Assembly (NCBI RefSeq): GCF_024347515.1
Contig: NZ_AP025492.1
Location: forward strand, 2,914,001-2,978,000
DNA from: Vibrio gigantis
GTDB taxonomy: Bacteria; Pseudomonadota; Gammaproteobacteria; Enterobacterales; Vibrionaceae
Direction: 5' to 3'
DNA: 64,000 nt
Below the pieces are notes generated by a model. The model saw nothing but the letters and a program-made list of their open reading frames with translations, ran no database searches and was not told the DNA's origin. Below are positions 17,395 through 25,972 of the stretch, piece after piece. Each line of letters opens with the position of its first letter. The first letter of the stretch is position 1. The translations under genes were made by a program, and so were the position numbers.

Positions 17395-17520
17395 CTAACG
17401 TTCCCAAAAAAGAAAAACCAACAACATCAAGGTTCCAAGGAACATTCTGAACCAAGGGATCTCTTTTTTTGTTTGCTGTTCTTCATCTTGGCATTTCTTA
17501 TCTTTATTACAGCATCCCAT
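17395..17520 (-). CDS. 41-residue single-pass membrane protein with N-terminal Cys cluster
   Basis: An ATG at 17520 with a strong ribosome site (GAGGAG, 8 bases upstream) opens a 41-codon frame ending in TAG at 17395-17397. The product starts MGCCNKDKKCQDEEQQ, a charged cytoplasmic-looking head with three Cys, and continues IPWFRMFLGTLMLLVFLFWER, a single hydrophobic helix of about 16 residues with a final charged residue pair. It is transcribed away from the permease gene at 17597. I do not recognise a family. Cys residues at positions 3, 4 and 10 could bind metal. The strong ribosome site and the fitting membrane topology argue for a real gene; a chance ORF is possible. Confidence 0.6.
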   Translation of the reverse strand: MGCCNKDKKCQDEEQQTKKEIPWFRMFLGTLMLLVFLFWER

Positions 17521-17596
17521 TATCAAAACTCCTCATTGCTAACTCTCTGTTTTGCAGCCATTATAAACTCAGAACGCAAATATAGAGACCATTACC

Positions 17597-18682
17597 GTGT
17601 CAGAAAAAATCAAAATCAATTCCAGCCACTGGGTGATCATCATTGCCCTGCTTGCGGCGGCTTATGCTTGTTACCTGCTTATAGAACCATACGTTAACTC
17701 GATTGTGATGGCCTTTATCATTTCACTTTTAATGTTCCCGATCCATGAGTGGCTTGAAAAGAAGATACCGAATAAAGAAAACGTGGTCTCCCTGCTTTCT
17801 TGTGTCATCTTAACCTTTATTATCGTTATCCCTTTATTGGCGGTGTTTGCAGCTATTGTGCAGCAAGGTTCTCTGTTCTCTCAGAACACCTACCAGTGGG
17901 TAACACACGGCGGCATTCAAACACTGTTCGAACACCCTTTGGTCGTGAAAGCCCTGTCGTTCGTGAACAACTACCTGCCTTTTGACAATATTGAACCTCA
18001 AGCGATCGCACAGAAGGTCGGTGAATTCGCGACAAGCTTTGGCTCGAAACTTGTCGGTATCAGTGCAAAAATCCTTGGCGATGCGACCAACTTCTTGATG
18101 GACTTCTTCTTGATGTTGTTTGTTCTGTTCTTCTTGTTAAGAGATCACGATAAAATCATCAGTGTGGTTCGTCATATTCTTCCGCTATCTCGCAGCCAAG
18201 AAGACAAACTCCTCACTGAGATTGAGCAAGTTTCTAAATCAGCAGTAATGGGCTCATTCTTAACAGCAATCGCACAAGGTATTGCGGGGGGTTTAGGTAT
18301 GTGGATTGCAGGTTTCCCAGGGCTATTCTGGGGCACCATGATGGGCTTTGCCTCTTTCATCCCTGTTGTCGGTACAGCACTAATCTGGATCCCAGCCGCA
18401 ACCTACTTGTTCCTAACCGGTGATACTACGTGGGCAATTTTCCTAACGGTTTACTGTGTGGCGATCGTTGGTTCAATTGATAACCTTCTGCGTCCGCTTC
18501 TAATGCAAGGCAGCGCCGGCATGAACACCCTAATGATTTTCTTCTCACTACTGGGTGGTATTCAACTGTTTGGCTTGATTGGCCTTATCTACGGCCCACT
18601 GATTTTTGCGATTACTATCGTCCTATTCAACATCTACGATGAAGAATTTAAGGACTTTTTAAACCAGCAAGACAAGAGTTAA
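17597..18682 (+). CDS. AI-2E/PerM family inner-membrane permease (YdiK-like)
   Basis: This 361-residue protein, read from a GTG, has seven or eight hydrophobic segments. Two lie at the N-terminus (about 14-30 and 34-50), one near 65-85, one near 155-180, and a C-terminal block covers 215-350. It belongs to the AI-2E transporter (UPF0118) family, seen in segments such as FPGLFWGTMMGFASFIPVVGTALIW and DNLLRPLLMQGS. Some family members export autoinducer-2 and others act as antiporters; the substrate here cannot be told from sequence. It lies between hemL and rsmC with its own terminator and is divergent from the small ORF at 17395-17520. Confidence 0.85.
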   Translation: MSEKIKINSSHWVIIIALLAAAYACYLLIEPYVNSIVMAFIISLLMFPIHEWLEKKIPNKENVVSLLSCVILTFIIVIPLLAVFAAIVQQGSLFSQNTYQWVTHGGIQTLFEHPLVVKALSFVNNYLPFDNIEPQAIAQKVGEFATSFGSKLVGISAKILGDATNFLMDFFLMLFVLFFLLRDHDKIISVVRHILPLSRSQEDKLLTEIEQVSKSAVMGSFLTAIAQGIAGGLGMWIAGFPGLFWGTMMGFASFIPVVGTALIWIPAATYLFLTGDTTWAIFLTVYCVAIVGSIDNLLRPLLMQGSAGMNTLMIFFSLLGGIQLFGLIGLIYGPLIFAITIVLFNIYDEEFKDFLNQQDKS

Positions 18683-18734
18683 CCAACTCCTAGGTAACTT
18701 GCTAACCGAACGAGTATTAAACACTTCAAGCTTT

Positions 18735-18768
18735 GGGCGGATTATGCGAAAATCCGCCCTCATTTTTT
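18735..18768 (+). terminator. Intrinsic terminator of the AI-2E family gene
   Basis: GGGCGGATT and AATCCGCCC make a 9-bp stem followed by TCATTTTTT, ahead of the rsmC start. Confidence 0.88.
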
Positions 18769-18792
18769 GCTAACGATTCAATAGAGTGTCCT

Positions 18793-19815
18793 ATGTCAGC
18801 TTATATTGCCCCAAGCCAGATTGCTCAACGCCAACTTGCCTACTTTGAAGGCAAACATGTTTTAGTTGCCGGTGAGGCTGAAGACTTGTTCCCTGTTGAA
18901 TTAGCGAAGCATTGTGAATCAGTATCTGTGTTCACCTCTAATTATAGCTACTACCGTCAATTAGAAGGTTACGGCTCCATTCAGCGTTTTTACGGCGCTG
19001 AGTTTACAGAAGAGACCCAAGCTGATTTAGTGATGCTCTACTGGCCAAAAGCCAAAGCGGAAGCTGAGTATTTGTTGGCAATGCTATTCGCCAAGCTAGG
19101 TAAAGATACTGAAATAGTAGTGGTTGGTGAAAACCGCTCTGGCGTCAAAAGCATCGAGAAGATGTTTGCGGCTTACGGCAAAGTCGTAAAATACGATTCA
19201 GCGCGTCGTTGTTCTTTCTATTGGGGTCAATGCTTCGAACAGCCACAAGCTTTCAACTTACAAGACTGGTTTAAAACCTACACGGTTAACATTGGTGAGC
19301 AGTCACTTACTGTGAAAAGCCTTCCTGGCGTATTCAGCCACGGTGAATTCGATGTAGGAAGTCAACTTCTACTGGATACTTTACCTAAACTAAAAGGCAA
19401 AGTACTGGACTTCGGTTGCGGTGCAGGCGTGTTAGGCGCTGTAATGGCATCTCGTAACCCTGATATCGAGCTAGAAATGTGCGACATCAGTGCATTTGCA
19501 GTTGCATCAAGCCAAGCCACACTCGAAGCGAATGGTTTAACAGGTAAAGTCTTCGCGTCAGATGTCTATTCTGATACTGCCCAAGACTACCAATTCATCA
19601 TCAGTAATCCACCATTCCACTCAGGTTTAGACACCAGCTACAGCGCGACTGAAACCTTACTCGCGCAGGCACCTAAACATTTAAAGCGCTCTGGTGAGAT
19701 GATTATTGTCGCAAACAGTTTCTTAAAATACATTCCAATTATTGAGCGAGCGTTTGGAAAATGCGCGACTCTAAATAAGACCACCAAATTCGCGATCTAC
19801 CACGCAAGTAAGTAA
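18793..19815 (+). CDS. rsmC: 16S rRNA (guanine1207-N2)-methyltransferase RsmC
   Basis: The ATG at 18793 gives 340 residues, close to the E. coli length of 343. An upstream TTG in frame would start inside the preceding terminator and is rejected. RsmC has a duplicated methyltransferase fold. The N-terminal half is a degenerate copy, and the C-terminal half holds the SAM-binding motif [16 protein letters not shown] (near residues 200-216) and the catalytic-site NPPF tetrapeptide ([13 protein letters not shown]). It methylates G1207 in assembled 30S subunits. It is monocistronic. Confidence 0.95.
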   Translation: MSAYIAPSQIAQRQLAYFEGKHVLVAGEAEDLFPVELAKHCESVSVFTSNYSYYRQLEGYGSIQRFYGAEFTEETQADLVMLYWPKAKAEAEYLLAMLFAKLGKDTEIVVVGENRSGVKSIEKMFAAYGKVVKYDSARRCSFYWGQCFEQPQAFNLQDWFKTYTVNIGEQSLTVKSLPGVFSHGEFDVGSQLLLDTLPKLKGKVLDFGCGAGVLGAVMASRNPDIELEMCDISAFAVASSQATLEANGLTGKVFASDVYSDTAQDYQFIISNPPFHSGLDTSYSATETLLAQAPKHLKRSGEMIIVANSFLKYIPIIERAFGKCATLNKTTKFAIYHASK

Positions 19816-19825
19816 CCTCTCTAGC

Positions 19826-19857
19826 ACAGCGCAGGGTCATTATCTGCGCTGTCTGTT
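19826..19857 (+). terminator. Probable terminator of rsmC
   Basis: ACAGCGCAG and CTGCGCTGT form a perfect 9-bp stem 11 bases after the stop codon. The T tail is weak and delayed (CTGTTCATATTTTTA), so termination may be inefficient. Confidence 0.6.
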
Positions 19858-20031
19858 CATATTTTTATCAAAACTCTATAAAAGTGAGCTTTTGCACACG
19901 CTTTAAATACCACTTACTTGTCAAAGTAAAAAAACTCGTTAATTTCGTTAAATTGGAAACCATTAATTCTATTCTCTGTACTTGTTTTCGCCCCTTTTAG
20001 CAGTACATCAAAGGAAAGTAGTACCCAATTT

Positions 20032-23000
20032 ATGTTTAGATTTTATCGTAAGCAGAAGTTTAAGCGCCTTCAAAATACCCTAATGCTGGCATTTCTTGTC
20101 CTCAGTATTACCCCAGTGACACTTATCGCGATATTTTTCCTTCAATCGCACAGTCAGGACCTTCAGGAACAAAGCACCTCACACCTTGTTTCGGTTCGTG
20201 ATACTAAGCAGCAGCAAATTGTCGATTACCTACAGGCACAAGAATCTCAAGTTATGGGCTTTGTTCGTTCTGAACTAGCCAATGCCAGTGGTGGCCGATT
20301 CTATGGATTAATCAATGCCTTCCAGCGATTGGGTTTAGACATTGACGAGGCACGCAGTAATGCGCAGCAACGCTACATTCAAGGATCGGGCGACCAAATC
20401 AAAACATCGATTCTTCCTGAGTCGAGTAGCTACATTGGCAGTGAGCGTTATCGCCTATTGCACAAGCGCTACCATAACGCCTACCTAGAGCTGCTTAAAC
20501 GCTCCGATTTTGACGATATTCTATTGGTTGATATCAACGGTAACGTTGCTTACTCCGTCTTTAAAAATGACGATTACGGCACTAACTTGCTGACAGGAAA
20601 ATACAAAGATTCAAACCTAGGCGTGACCTTCCAACGACTCGCTAAAGATGTCACCGACCGACGTAAATCTAATGAAGATTACACGCCTGTTATTGTGTCG
20701 GATTTTAAAGACGAGAACGGTAAACAAACCGCATGGCTAGGTGCACCTATCGTGCAGCAGGGCTATCTACACAGTTACGCGATGTTCAGACTGCCGATCA
20801 ACGGCATCACCAAACTGATTGCCGATCTAAACAAGAGTTCTAACATTCAAACCTTACTGGTAGGTAGTGACCACTTACCTCGTAGCCTTGCGCACTCTCA
20901 AGAGTCGATTAACTTAAGCCTAGACGTAGTTGATAAAGCACTTGCGGGCGAAACAGCCGTAGGCACATTTGATAACACTCTAGATCAGGCGATCATTGCG
21001 GCCTATACACCAATTGAACTTAAGTACGCGACTTGGGCTCTCGTTGTCGAGCTTCCTGAAAAAGAGGCATTTGCCCGTATTCATCAACTAGAAAAGATCT
21101 TCGTGATCGTGATGCTGACGGCGATCATTCTGGTTGTTGTCGCATCGCATTACCTCTCTAACTTCATCACCTCACCGCTACTCAAGCTCACGTGGGCAGC
21201 CGAGAAAGTTTCTGCAGGTGATCTTGATGAGACGATGATCAATACAGAACGTAAAGATGAAATCGGTCGTTTGGCGGTCAGCTTTGAACGAATGCAACGC
21301 TCCATTCGTGAAAAGATGCAACTTATCAAAAGCCAAAATGATGAGCTTGAAGACAACCTCAAGACCATTAAAAAGCAAAACGAAGATTTGCAGTTGGCTA
21401 ACAAACTCAAAGATGAATTCTTAGCAACCACTTCTCACGAATTGAGAACACCACTGCATGGCATGGTTGGTATTGCTGAAGCGTTGATATCAGGAGCGAA
21501 TGGTCCTATTCCTGCTAATCAGAAGTATCAGTTGGATATCATCATCAATAGTGGTCAGAGATTGGCGACCTTGGTTGATGATCTGCTTGATTATCACAAG
21601 ATGCGCTATGGCAGCTTGGACATTAAGAAGTCAGCCGTTGATTTGTCTGCAGCCACCAGCTTGGTCCTAGAGTTGTCTCATCACCTGCTGGGCAATAAGC
21701 CAATCCGTATTATTAACCAAGTGCCAAGTGATTTAGGGCTCGTGTCATCGGATCCTCAACGACTTGAGCAGGTGATGTATAACTTGGTTGGCAATGCCAT
21801 CAAGTACACCTCGGAAGGTAAAATTGTTATCTCTGCTAGCGTTATCGACGACAACATTCGTGTCCAAGTGGTTGACACAGGCCAAGGCATACCGGCCGAG
21901 TACCTTGAACATATCTTTGAACCATTGATTCAAGCAGGCCAAGATGCCAGTAACTATCGCCAAGGTGCAGGCCTTGGTTTATCGATCAGTCGCCAATTAA
22001 TTGAATTAATGGGTGGTTCGCTGTATGTAAGTAGCCAGCCAATGCTTGGCACTACGTTTAGCTTTACCCTGCCCCTAGCTACTCAAGATGAGTTAGACAA
22101 TTACAACGAATCAGGTCACTACTCACATTTCCAAGCGCCTGACTTGATAGATAACAACCAACAAGAAAACAGCGCTATCAGTGAGAACCCTGACGGTCCG
22201 TTACTGGTTATCGCCGATGATGAGCCCGTTAACCTGCGAGTACTTGACAGCTTCTTGAAGTTAGAAGGTTATCGAGTACGTACTGCGTGTGACGGCCCTG
22301 AAACCATCGAGTTGATTGAAAAAGAGAAACCGGAACTACTGCTGCTCGATATTATGATGCCGGGCATGAGCGGTTACCAAGTGTGTGAGGCACTGCGTAA
22401 GCAATATGACCATGCTCAATTACCGATCATAATGCTAACGGCACTCAACCAAGCAGAGGATCGTGTGCGCGGCTTCGAAGCTGGTGCCAATGACTACTTA
22501 TCCAAACCGTTCAACAAACAAGAACTGGCGGCCCGAATTACAGCGCATCTATCAGCAAGTAAAGCAGAGCAAAGACGCCTTGAAAACGACCAATTGCAAC
22601 TTGAGCTCAAACATCGAGCCATGGTTGAAGCTAATCTGTTGGAAACTCAAGGACGATTGCTAGAACAGTTAGAATCGGCACCAGAGGCCATTATCTGTAT
22701 TCGTGATGACCAACGAATTCGCTTTGCTAACGAAGCGGCGGCGAAACTCTTTAGGCGCGGACAAGAGCAACTAAAACGCTCAATGGCCGACGAGATTATT
22801 GCACCTAAATACCTCAAGGTAGAACAGGCGCATTATTGTGGTGATATTGATATCTATATAGACGACACACGTCAGCGCATACCGAGTGATATTCTTAAGC
22901 TGCCTGAAGGCTCTGGGCTTGACACCATGTACATCTTCAATGTTGGCGGCGGCATAAACTCAAACCGCATCAATAACCTTGAAACTGCAGTTGAGGCGCT

Positions 23001-23421
23001 CTCAAGCTATGCATTTGAAGGCGACAAGGATAAGTTACAACAGCTTAAGGAACTTGGTGGTGAATTTACTCGCCTTGCTGACAAAGCAACCGGTGAAGGT
23101 AAAAACAAACAAGAGTTGATGCGTGAGGTGCTGGTAGACGCGATGACTAATGCCATCATCTATTGGGAATCGGTTACGGGTGAAACTAAGTTCGCGTTCG
23201 CCGAGAAGAGTGGTTTGTGGCGTGTCTATTTAGACCGCAGTACGCTGCAAACTCGAACGCTAGACAAATACCTACGCGTAGAAACCCTACCAAAAACACC
23301 GCGCTGGCGAACGGTATTGAGTTCTATCGAATTCATACTTGAGCACTGTAAAGAACAAACACCAGAAAGGACGCATATTGAGATGCTAAGGGATAAACTG
23401 CAGAAACTACTGACCAGTTAA
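20032..23421 (+). CDS. chiS: ChiS, hybrid sensor kinase and DNA-binding regulator of chitin use
   Basis: The 1129-residue length equals that of V. cholerae ChiS (VC0622). Domains in order: membrane helix at about 20-37, periplasmic sensor to about 355, second helix about 357-376, HAMP, coiled coil, HisKA with H469 in TSHELRTP, and HATPase with NLVGNAIKYT, DTGQGIP and GAGLGLSIS. A receiver domain follows with D773 in LLLLDIMMPGMSG, then a PAS-like segment near 880-940 and a C-terminal region (1000-1129). In V. cholerae the C-terminal region is a cryptic DNA-binding domain that directly activates the chitobiose promoter, while the periplasmic domain is held off by the chitooligosaccharide-binding protein encoded next door. 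The same gene order is seen here. It ends in its own terminator. Confidence 0.96.
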   Translation: MFRFYRKQKFKRLQNTLMLAFLVLSITPVTLIAIFFLQSHSQDLQEQSTSHLVSVRDTKQQQIVDYLQAQESQVMGFVRSELANASGGRFYGLINAFQRLGLDIDEARSNAQQRYIQGSGDQIKTSILPESSSYIGSERYRLLHKRYHNAYLELLKRSDFDDILLVDINGNVAYSVFKNDDYGTNLLTGKYKDSNLGVTFQRLAKDVTDRRKSNEDYTPVIVSDFKDENGKQTAWLGAPIVQQGYLHSYAMFRLPINGITKLIADLNKSSNIQTLLVGSDHLPRSLAHSQESINLSLDVVDKALAGETAVGTFDNTLDQAIIAAYTPIELKYATWALVVELPEKEAFARIHQLEKIFVIVMLTAIILVVVASHYLSNFITSPLLKLTWAAEKVSAGDLDETMINTERKDEIGRLAVSFERMQRSIREKMQLIKSQNDELEDNLKTIKKQNEDLQLANKLKDEFLATTSHELRTPLHGMVGIAEALISGANGPIPANQKYQLDIIINSGQRLATLVDDLLDYHKMRYGSLDIKKSAVDLSAATSLVLELSHHLLGNKPIRIINQVPSDLGLVSSDPQRLEQVMYNLVGNAIKYTSEGKIVISASVIDDNIRVQVVDTGQGIPAEYLEHIFEPLIQAGQDASNYRQGAGLGLSISRQLIELMGGSLYVSSQPMLGTTFSFTLPLATQDELDNYNESGHYSHFQAPDLIDNNQQENSAISENPDGPLLVIADDEPVNLRVLDSFLKLEGYRVRTACDGPETIELIEKEKPELLLLDIMMPGMSGYQVCEALRKQYDHAQLPIIMLTALNQAEDRVRGFEAGANDYLSKPFNKQELAARITAHLSASKAEQRRLENDQLQLELKHRAMVEANLLETQGRLLEQLESAPEAIICIRDDQRIRFANEAAAKLFRRGQEQLKRSMADEIIAPKYLKVEQAHYCGDIDIYIDDTRQRIPSDILKLPEGSGLDTMYIFNVGGGINSNRINNLETAVEALSSYAFEGDKDKLQQLKELGGEFTRLADKATGEGKNKQELMREVLVDAMTNAIIYWESVTGETKFAFAEKSGLWRVYLDRSTLQTRTLDKYLRVETLPKTPRWRTVLSSIEFILEHCKEQTPERTHIEMLRDKLQKLLTS

Positions 23422-23444
23422 ACCTGAACCAATACCTCCTTATT

Positions 23445-23469
23445 AGCCCACCTAGCGTGGGCTTTTTTG
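23445..23469 (+). terminator. Intrinsic terminator of chiS
   Basis: AGCCCAC and GTGGGCT make a 7-bp stem with a 5-nt loop followed by TTTTTT, 23 bases after the stop codon. Confidence 0.88.
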
Positions 23470-23768
23470 TGGATACCGCTCGTAACCAAAGCACGATAAC
23501 ATCCATTCAAACACACTTCTTTCACGGTATTAAACAAGCGAAATGACACGTTACTCAAGCTTAAACAATCACCAGTTCAATCGCTATTTTGAGCCTTGTT
23601 CTTGGCTGAGTTTCACATTCTTCCGACTATTTGTTGTAGTTTGAGAAGCGAGTCACAACAGAACGGCAGATTTAATTTTCTAGGGAAATTTAACGTAAAA
23701 CTGGCTAGTGACCGAGATCTACAATTATACCAAGACTGGCGAGGGTATTATGATACAAAGCTTTTAAG

Positions 23769-23780
23769 GTTAGTACTCAC
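23769..23780 (+). promoter_or_regulatory. SlmA-binding-type site
   Basis: GTTAGTACTCAC differs at one position from the palindromic SlmA consensus GTGAGTACTCAC and is followed directly by TCAC. In V. cholerae the nucleoid-occlusion protein SlmA is known to activate the chitobiose promoter through such a site. The position, about 340 bases before the first gene, is consistent with that. Confidence 0.72.
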
Positions 23781-23809
23781 TCACAATTAATAAGGACCAC
23801 AAAACCAAA

Positions 23810-23825
23810 TGCGAGTCACATCACC
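23810..23825 (+). promoter_or_regulatory. Candidate CRP site
   Basis: TGCGA-N6-TCACC resembles the CRP consensus TGTGA-N6-TCACA with one mismatch per half-site. Carbon-catabolite control of chitin genes would make sense, but such a match can occur by chance in AT-rich DNA. Confidence 0.4.
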
Positions 23826-23862
23826 TTAACAATTGCGCACAAAAAACCACCAAGACAACCTA

Positions 23863-23912
23863 TTTTGACGTTAATGACGTGGGGTTATCTGTTTTTAACG
23901 TTTTTGACGGGA
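23863..23912 (+). repeat. Two 20-bp direct repeats spaced 30 bp apart (possible ChiS operators)
   Basis: The copies TTTTGACGTTAATGACGTGG (23863-23882) and TTTTAACGTTTTTGACGGGA (23893-23912) match at about 15 of 20 positions. They start exactly 30 bp apart, close to three helical turns, so bound proteins would sit on the same face. They lie between the SlmA-type site and the first gene of the operon, where an activator should bind. Assignment to ChiS is inference; I do not recall its consensus. Confidence 0.5.
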
Positions 23913-23958
23913 AACGAGTTTGATTAATTCATCGATAAGGTGTTTTCTTACTCCTGCC

Positions 23959-24034
23959 AAAGGCCTACAGGCCACTCTTACCACTTCTCAGAATCAACGA
24001 TGAATCTGGAGCAACGAAGAAGAGGTAGGCCTTT
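23959..24034 (+). promoter_or_regulatory. Long hairpin in the chb leader
   Basis: AAAGGCCTAC (23959-23968) and GTAGGCCTTT (24025-24034) are perfect 10-bp complements enclosing 56 bases. Those bases can pair further (CTCAGA with TCTGGAG, one bulge, around a 12-nt loop). There is no T tract after it, so it is not a terminator. It ends 86 bases before the binding-protein start. Confidence 0.55.
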
Positions 24035-24120
24035 AACCAGAGTGTGTATCTACTAAACAATTTAGCGACAGATAACATTCAATCCATTAGTGAAATGAAA
24101 GCAAATAGTAAGGAACAGCT

Positions 24121-25803
24121 ATGCTTGCCAATATAAAAAAAACAGCAATAGCAACAGCAATTATTGCAACTGCTACAACAGGTTTTGCATCAGTAGCAAC
24201 AGCTGCAGAACGCAGTGAACTGACCGTTCACCCGAAAGAGTACACTACATTCGTACGTAACTTTAACCCGTACCTTGGTGCTACTAACCTACATACTACA
24301 ACTGACTTTATGTATGAGCCGCTAGTAGTATTCAACGAAATGCACGGTAACACTCCAGTGTTCCGTCTAGCAGAAAACTTCAAGATGTCAGATGATCTGA
24401 TGAGCGTTGTTTTCGACATTCGTAAGGGTGTTAAATGGTCTGATGGAGAAACTTTCTCTGCTGATGATGTTGTTTTTTCTTTCAACCTAGTAAAAGAGAA
24501 GCCAGAGCTTGACCAATCTGGTATCAACTCTTGGGTAACTTCTGTAGAAAAACTGAACGACAACCAAGTTAAGTTTACCCTAACAGAAGCAAACTCAAAC
24601 GTACCTTACGAGATTGCTAAAGTACCTGTAGTACCTAAGCACATCTGGAAAGACGTTAAAGATCCATCAACGTTTACCAATGAAAACCCAGTAGGTTCTG
24701 GTCCATTTACAGAAATCGATACGTTTACAGCGCAATTATACATTCAGTGTGCAAACCCGAACTACTGGGATGCAGACAACCTAGATGTTGACTGTCTACG
24801 TGTTCCACAAATTGCGAACAACGACCAATTCCTAGGTAAAGTTGTAAACAGTGAAATGGACTGGACGTCTTCTTTCGTTCCAGATATCGACCGTACATAC
24901 GCAGCAGCTAGCCCTAAACACCACTACTGGTACCCGCCAGCAGGTACACAGGCATTCATCGTTAACTTCAAGCACCCAGATGCTGCGAAGCATGAAGCAT
25001 TGAGCAACGTTGACTTCCGTCGTGCTTTCTCTATGGCTCTTGACCGCCAAACCATCATCGACATCGCATTCTACGGTGGCGGTACTGTGAACGATTTCGC
25101 ATCGGGTCTTGGCTACGCATTTGAAGCTTGGTCTGATGAAAAGACTCATAACAAGTACAAAGGCTTCAACACTTACAACGCTGAAGGCGCGAAGAAGCTT
25201 CTTGCTGACGCTGGCTTCAAAGATGTGAACAAAGATGGTTTTGTTGACACTCCATCTGGCAAGTCTTTCGAGCTAATGATTCAATCGCCAAACGGCTGGA
25301 CTGACTTCAACAACACAGTTCAACTAGCGGTTGAACAGCTAAACGAAATCGGTATTAAAGCGAAAGCTCGTACGCCTGACTTCTCTGTTTACAACCAAGC
25401 AATGCTTGAAGGTACATACGACGTAGCATACACAAACTACTTCCACGGTGCGGATCCATACACGTACTGGAACAGTGCTTACAACTCATCACTGCAATCT
25501 GGTGATGGTATGCCTCGTTTCGCAATGCACTTCTACAAAAACGACAAGCTAGATGGTCTTCTAAACAGCTTCTACAAAACAGCTGATAAGAACGAACAGC
25601 TAGATATTGCACACGGTATTCAGCAAATCATCGCTGCAGACCAAGTGACAATTCCTGTGATGTCTGGTGCTTACATGTACCAATACAACACAACTCGCTT
25701 CACTGGTTGGTGGAACGAAGAAAATCCAAAAGGCCGTCCAAACATTTGGGCTGGTATTCCAGAGCGTCTACTTCATGTACTGGACCTAAAACCAGTTAAA
25801 TAA
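24121..25803 (+). CDS. cbp: Chitooligosaccharide-binding protein (CBP), ABC family 5 solute-binding protein
   Basis: This 560-residue periplasmic protein has a clear signal peptide (KK, then an Ala/Thr/Ile-rich core, cleavage near ATAA-E at about residue 29). The family 5 (DppA/OppA-like) fold follows, with the family signature seen as SDGETFSADDVVFSFNLVKE and GSGPF. It binds (GlcNAc)n in the periplasm, delivers it to the adjacent ABC transporter and, in V. cholerae, represses ChiS when unliganded. It is the first gene of the operon. Codon bias is strong, and hairpins after the gene suggest it is made in excess over the membrane parts, as is usual. Confidence 0.95.
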   Translation: MLANIKKTAIATAIIATATTGFASVATAAERSELTVHPKEYTTFVRNFNPYLGATNLHTTTDFMYEPLVVFNEMHGNTPVFRLAENFKMSDDLMSVVFDIRKGVKWSDGETFSADDVVFSFNLVKEKPELDQSGINSWVTSVEKLNDNQVKFTLTEANSNVPYEIAKVPVVPKHIWKDVKDPSTFTNENPVGSGPFTEIDTFTAQLYIQCANPNYWDADNLDVDCLRVPQIANNDQFLGKVVNSEMDWTSSFVPDIDRTYAAASPKHHYWYPPAGTQAFIVNFKHPDAAKHEALSNVDFRRAFSMALDRQTIIDIAFYGGGTVNDFASGLGYAFEAWSDEKTHNKYKGFNTYNAEGAKKLLADAGFKDVNKDGFVDTPSGKSFELMIQSPNGWTDFNNTVQLAVEQLNEIGIKAKARTPDFSVYNQAMLEGTYDVAYTNYFHGADPYTYWNSAYNSSLQSGDGMPRFAMHFYKNDKLDGLLNSFYKTADKNEQLDIAHGIQQIIAADQVTIPVMSGAYMYQYNTTRFTGWWNEENPKGRPNIWAGIPERLLHVLDLKPVK

Positions 25804-25820
25804 GTAATCGTTCAATCCTT

Positions 25821-25900
25821 GCGGCGTAATCTCTTACGCCGCTTATAAAAATCCCCACACTCTCAATTGAAAGTATGGCGCTAGTCGTCAGGGGATTTTT
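25821..25900 (+). promoter_or_regulatory. Two tandem hairpins between cbp and the permease genes
   Basis: GCGGCGTAA/TTACGCCGC (25821-25842, 9-bp stem, 4-nt loop) is followed by AATCCCC/GGGGATT (25850-25897) and TTTTT. The second has a terminator-like T tail. Together they probably stabilise the upstream message and partly stop transcription, giving more binding protein than transporter. Confidence 0.7.
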
Positions 25901-25972
25901 CGTTCCAAATTTCGCTAGGAGCGACCTGAATCCAGAAACAGGGAAACAATCTGGGTGAGTAAGGTGTGAGTT

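Larger units (their letters stand above)
23470..24120 (+). promoter_or_regulatory. Control region of the chitobiose (chb) operon
   Basis: This region of about 650 bp has no credible gene (a 64-codon frame at 23596-23790 has no ribosome site or recognisable product). It contains a SlmA-type site, a CRP-like site, a pair of 20-bp direct repeats and a long leader hairpin, listed separately. A ribosome site (AAGGA, 24109-24113) precedes the binding-protein start. The first part (23470-23760) shows nothing I can assign. Confidence 0.7.

Noticed and set aside
17353..17697. A 114-codon plus-strand ORF between hemL and the AI-2E family gene
   Set aside because: It is out of frame with the permease start, reads through its N-terminus and covers the better-supported 41-codon minus-strand gene in antisense.
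23596..23790. A 64-codon ORF between chiS and cbp
   Set aside because: It contains the SlmA-type site, lacks a ribosome site and shows no protein-like composition; a control region is the better explanation.
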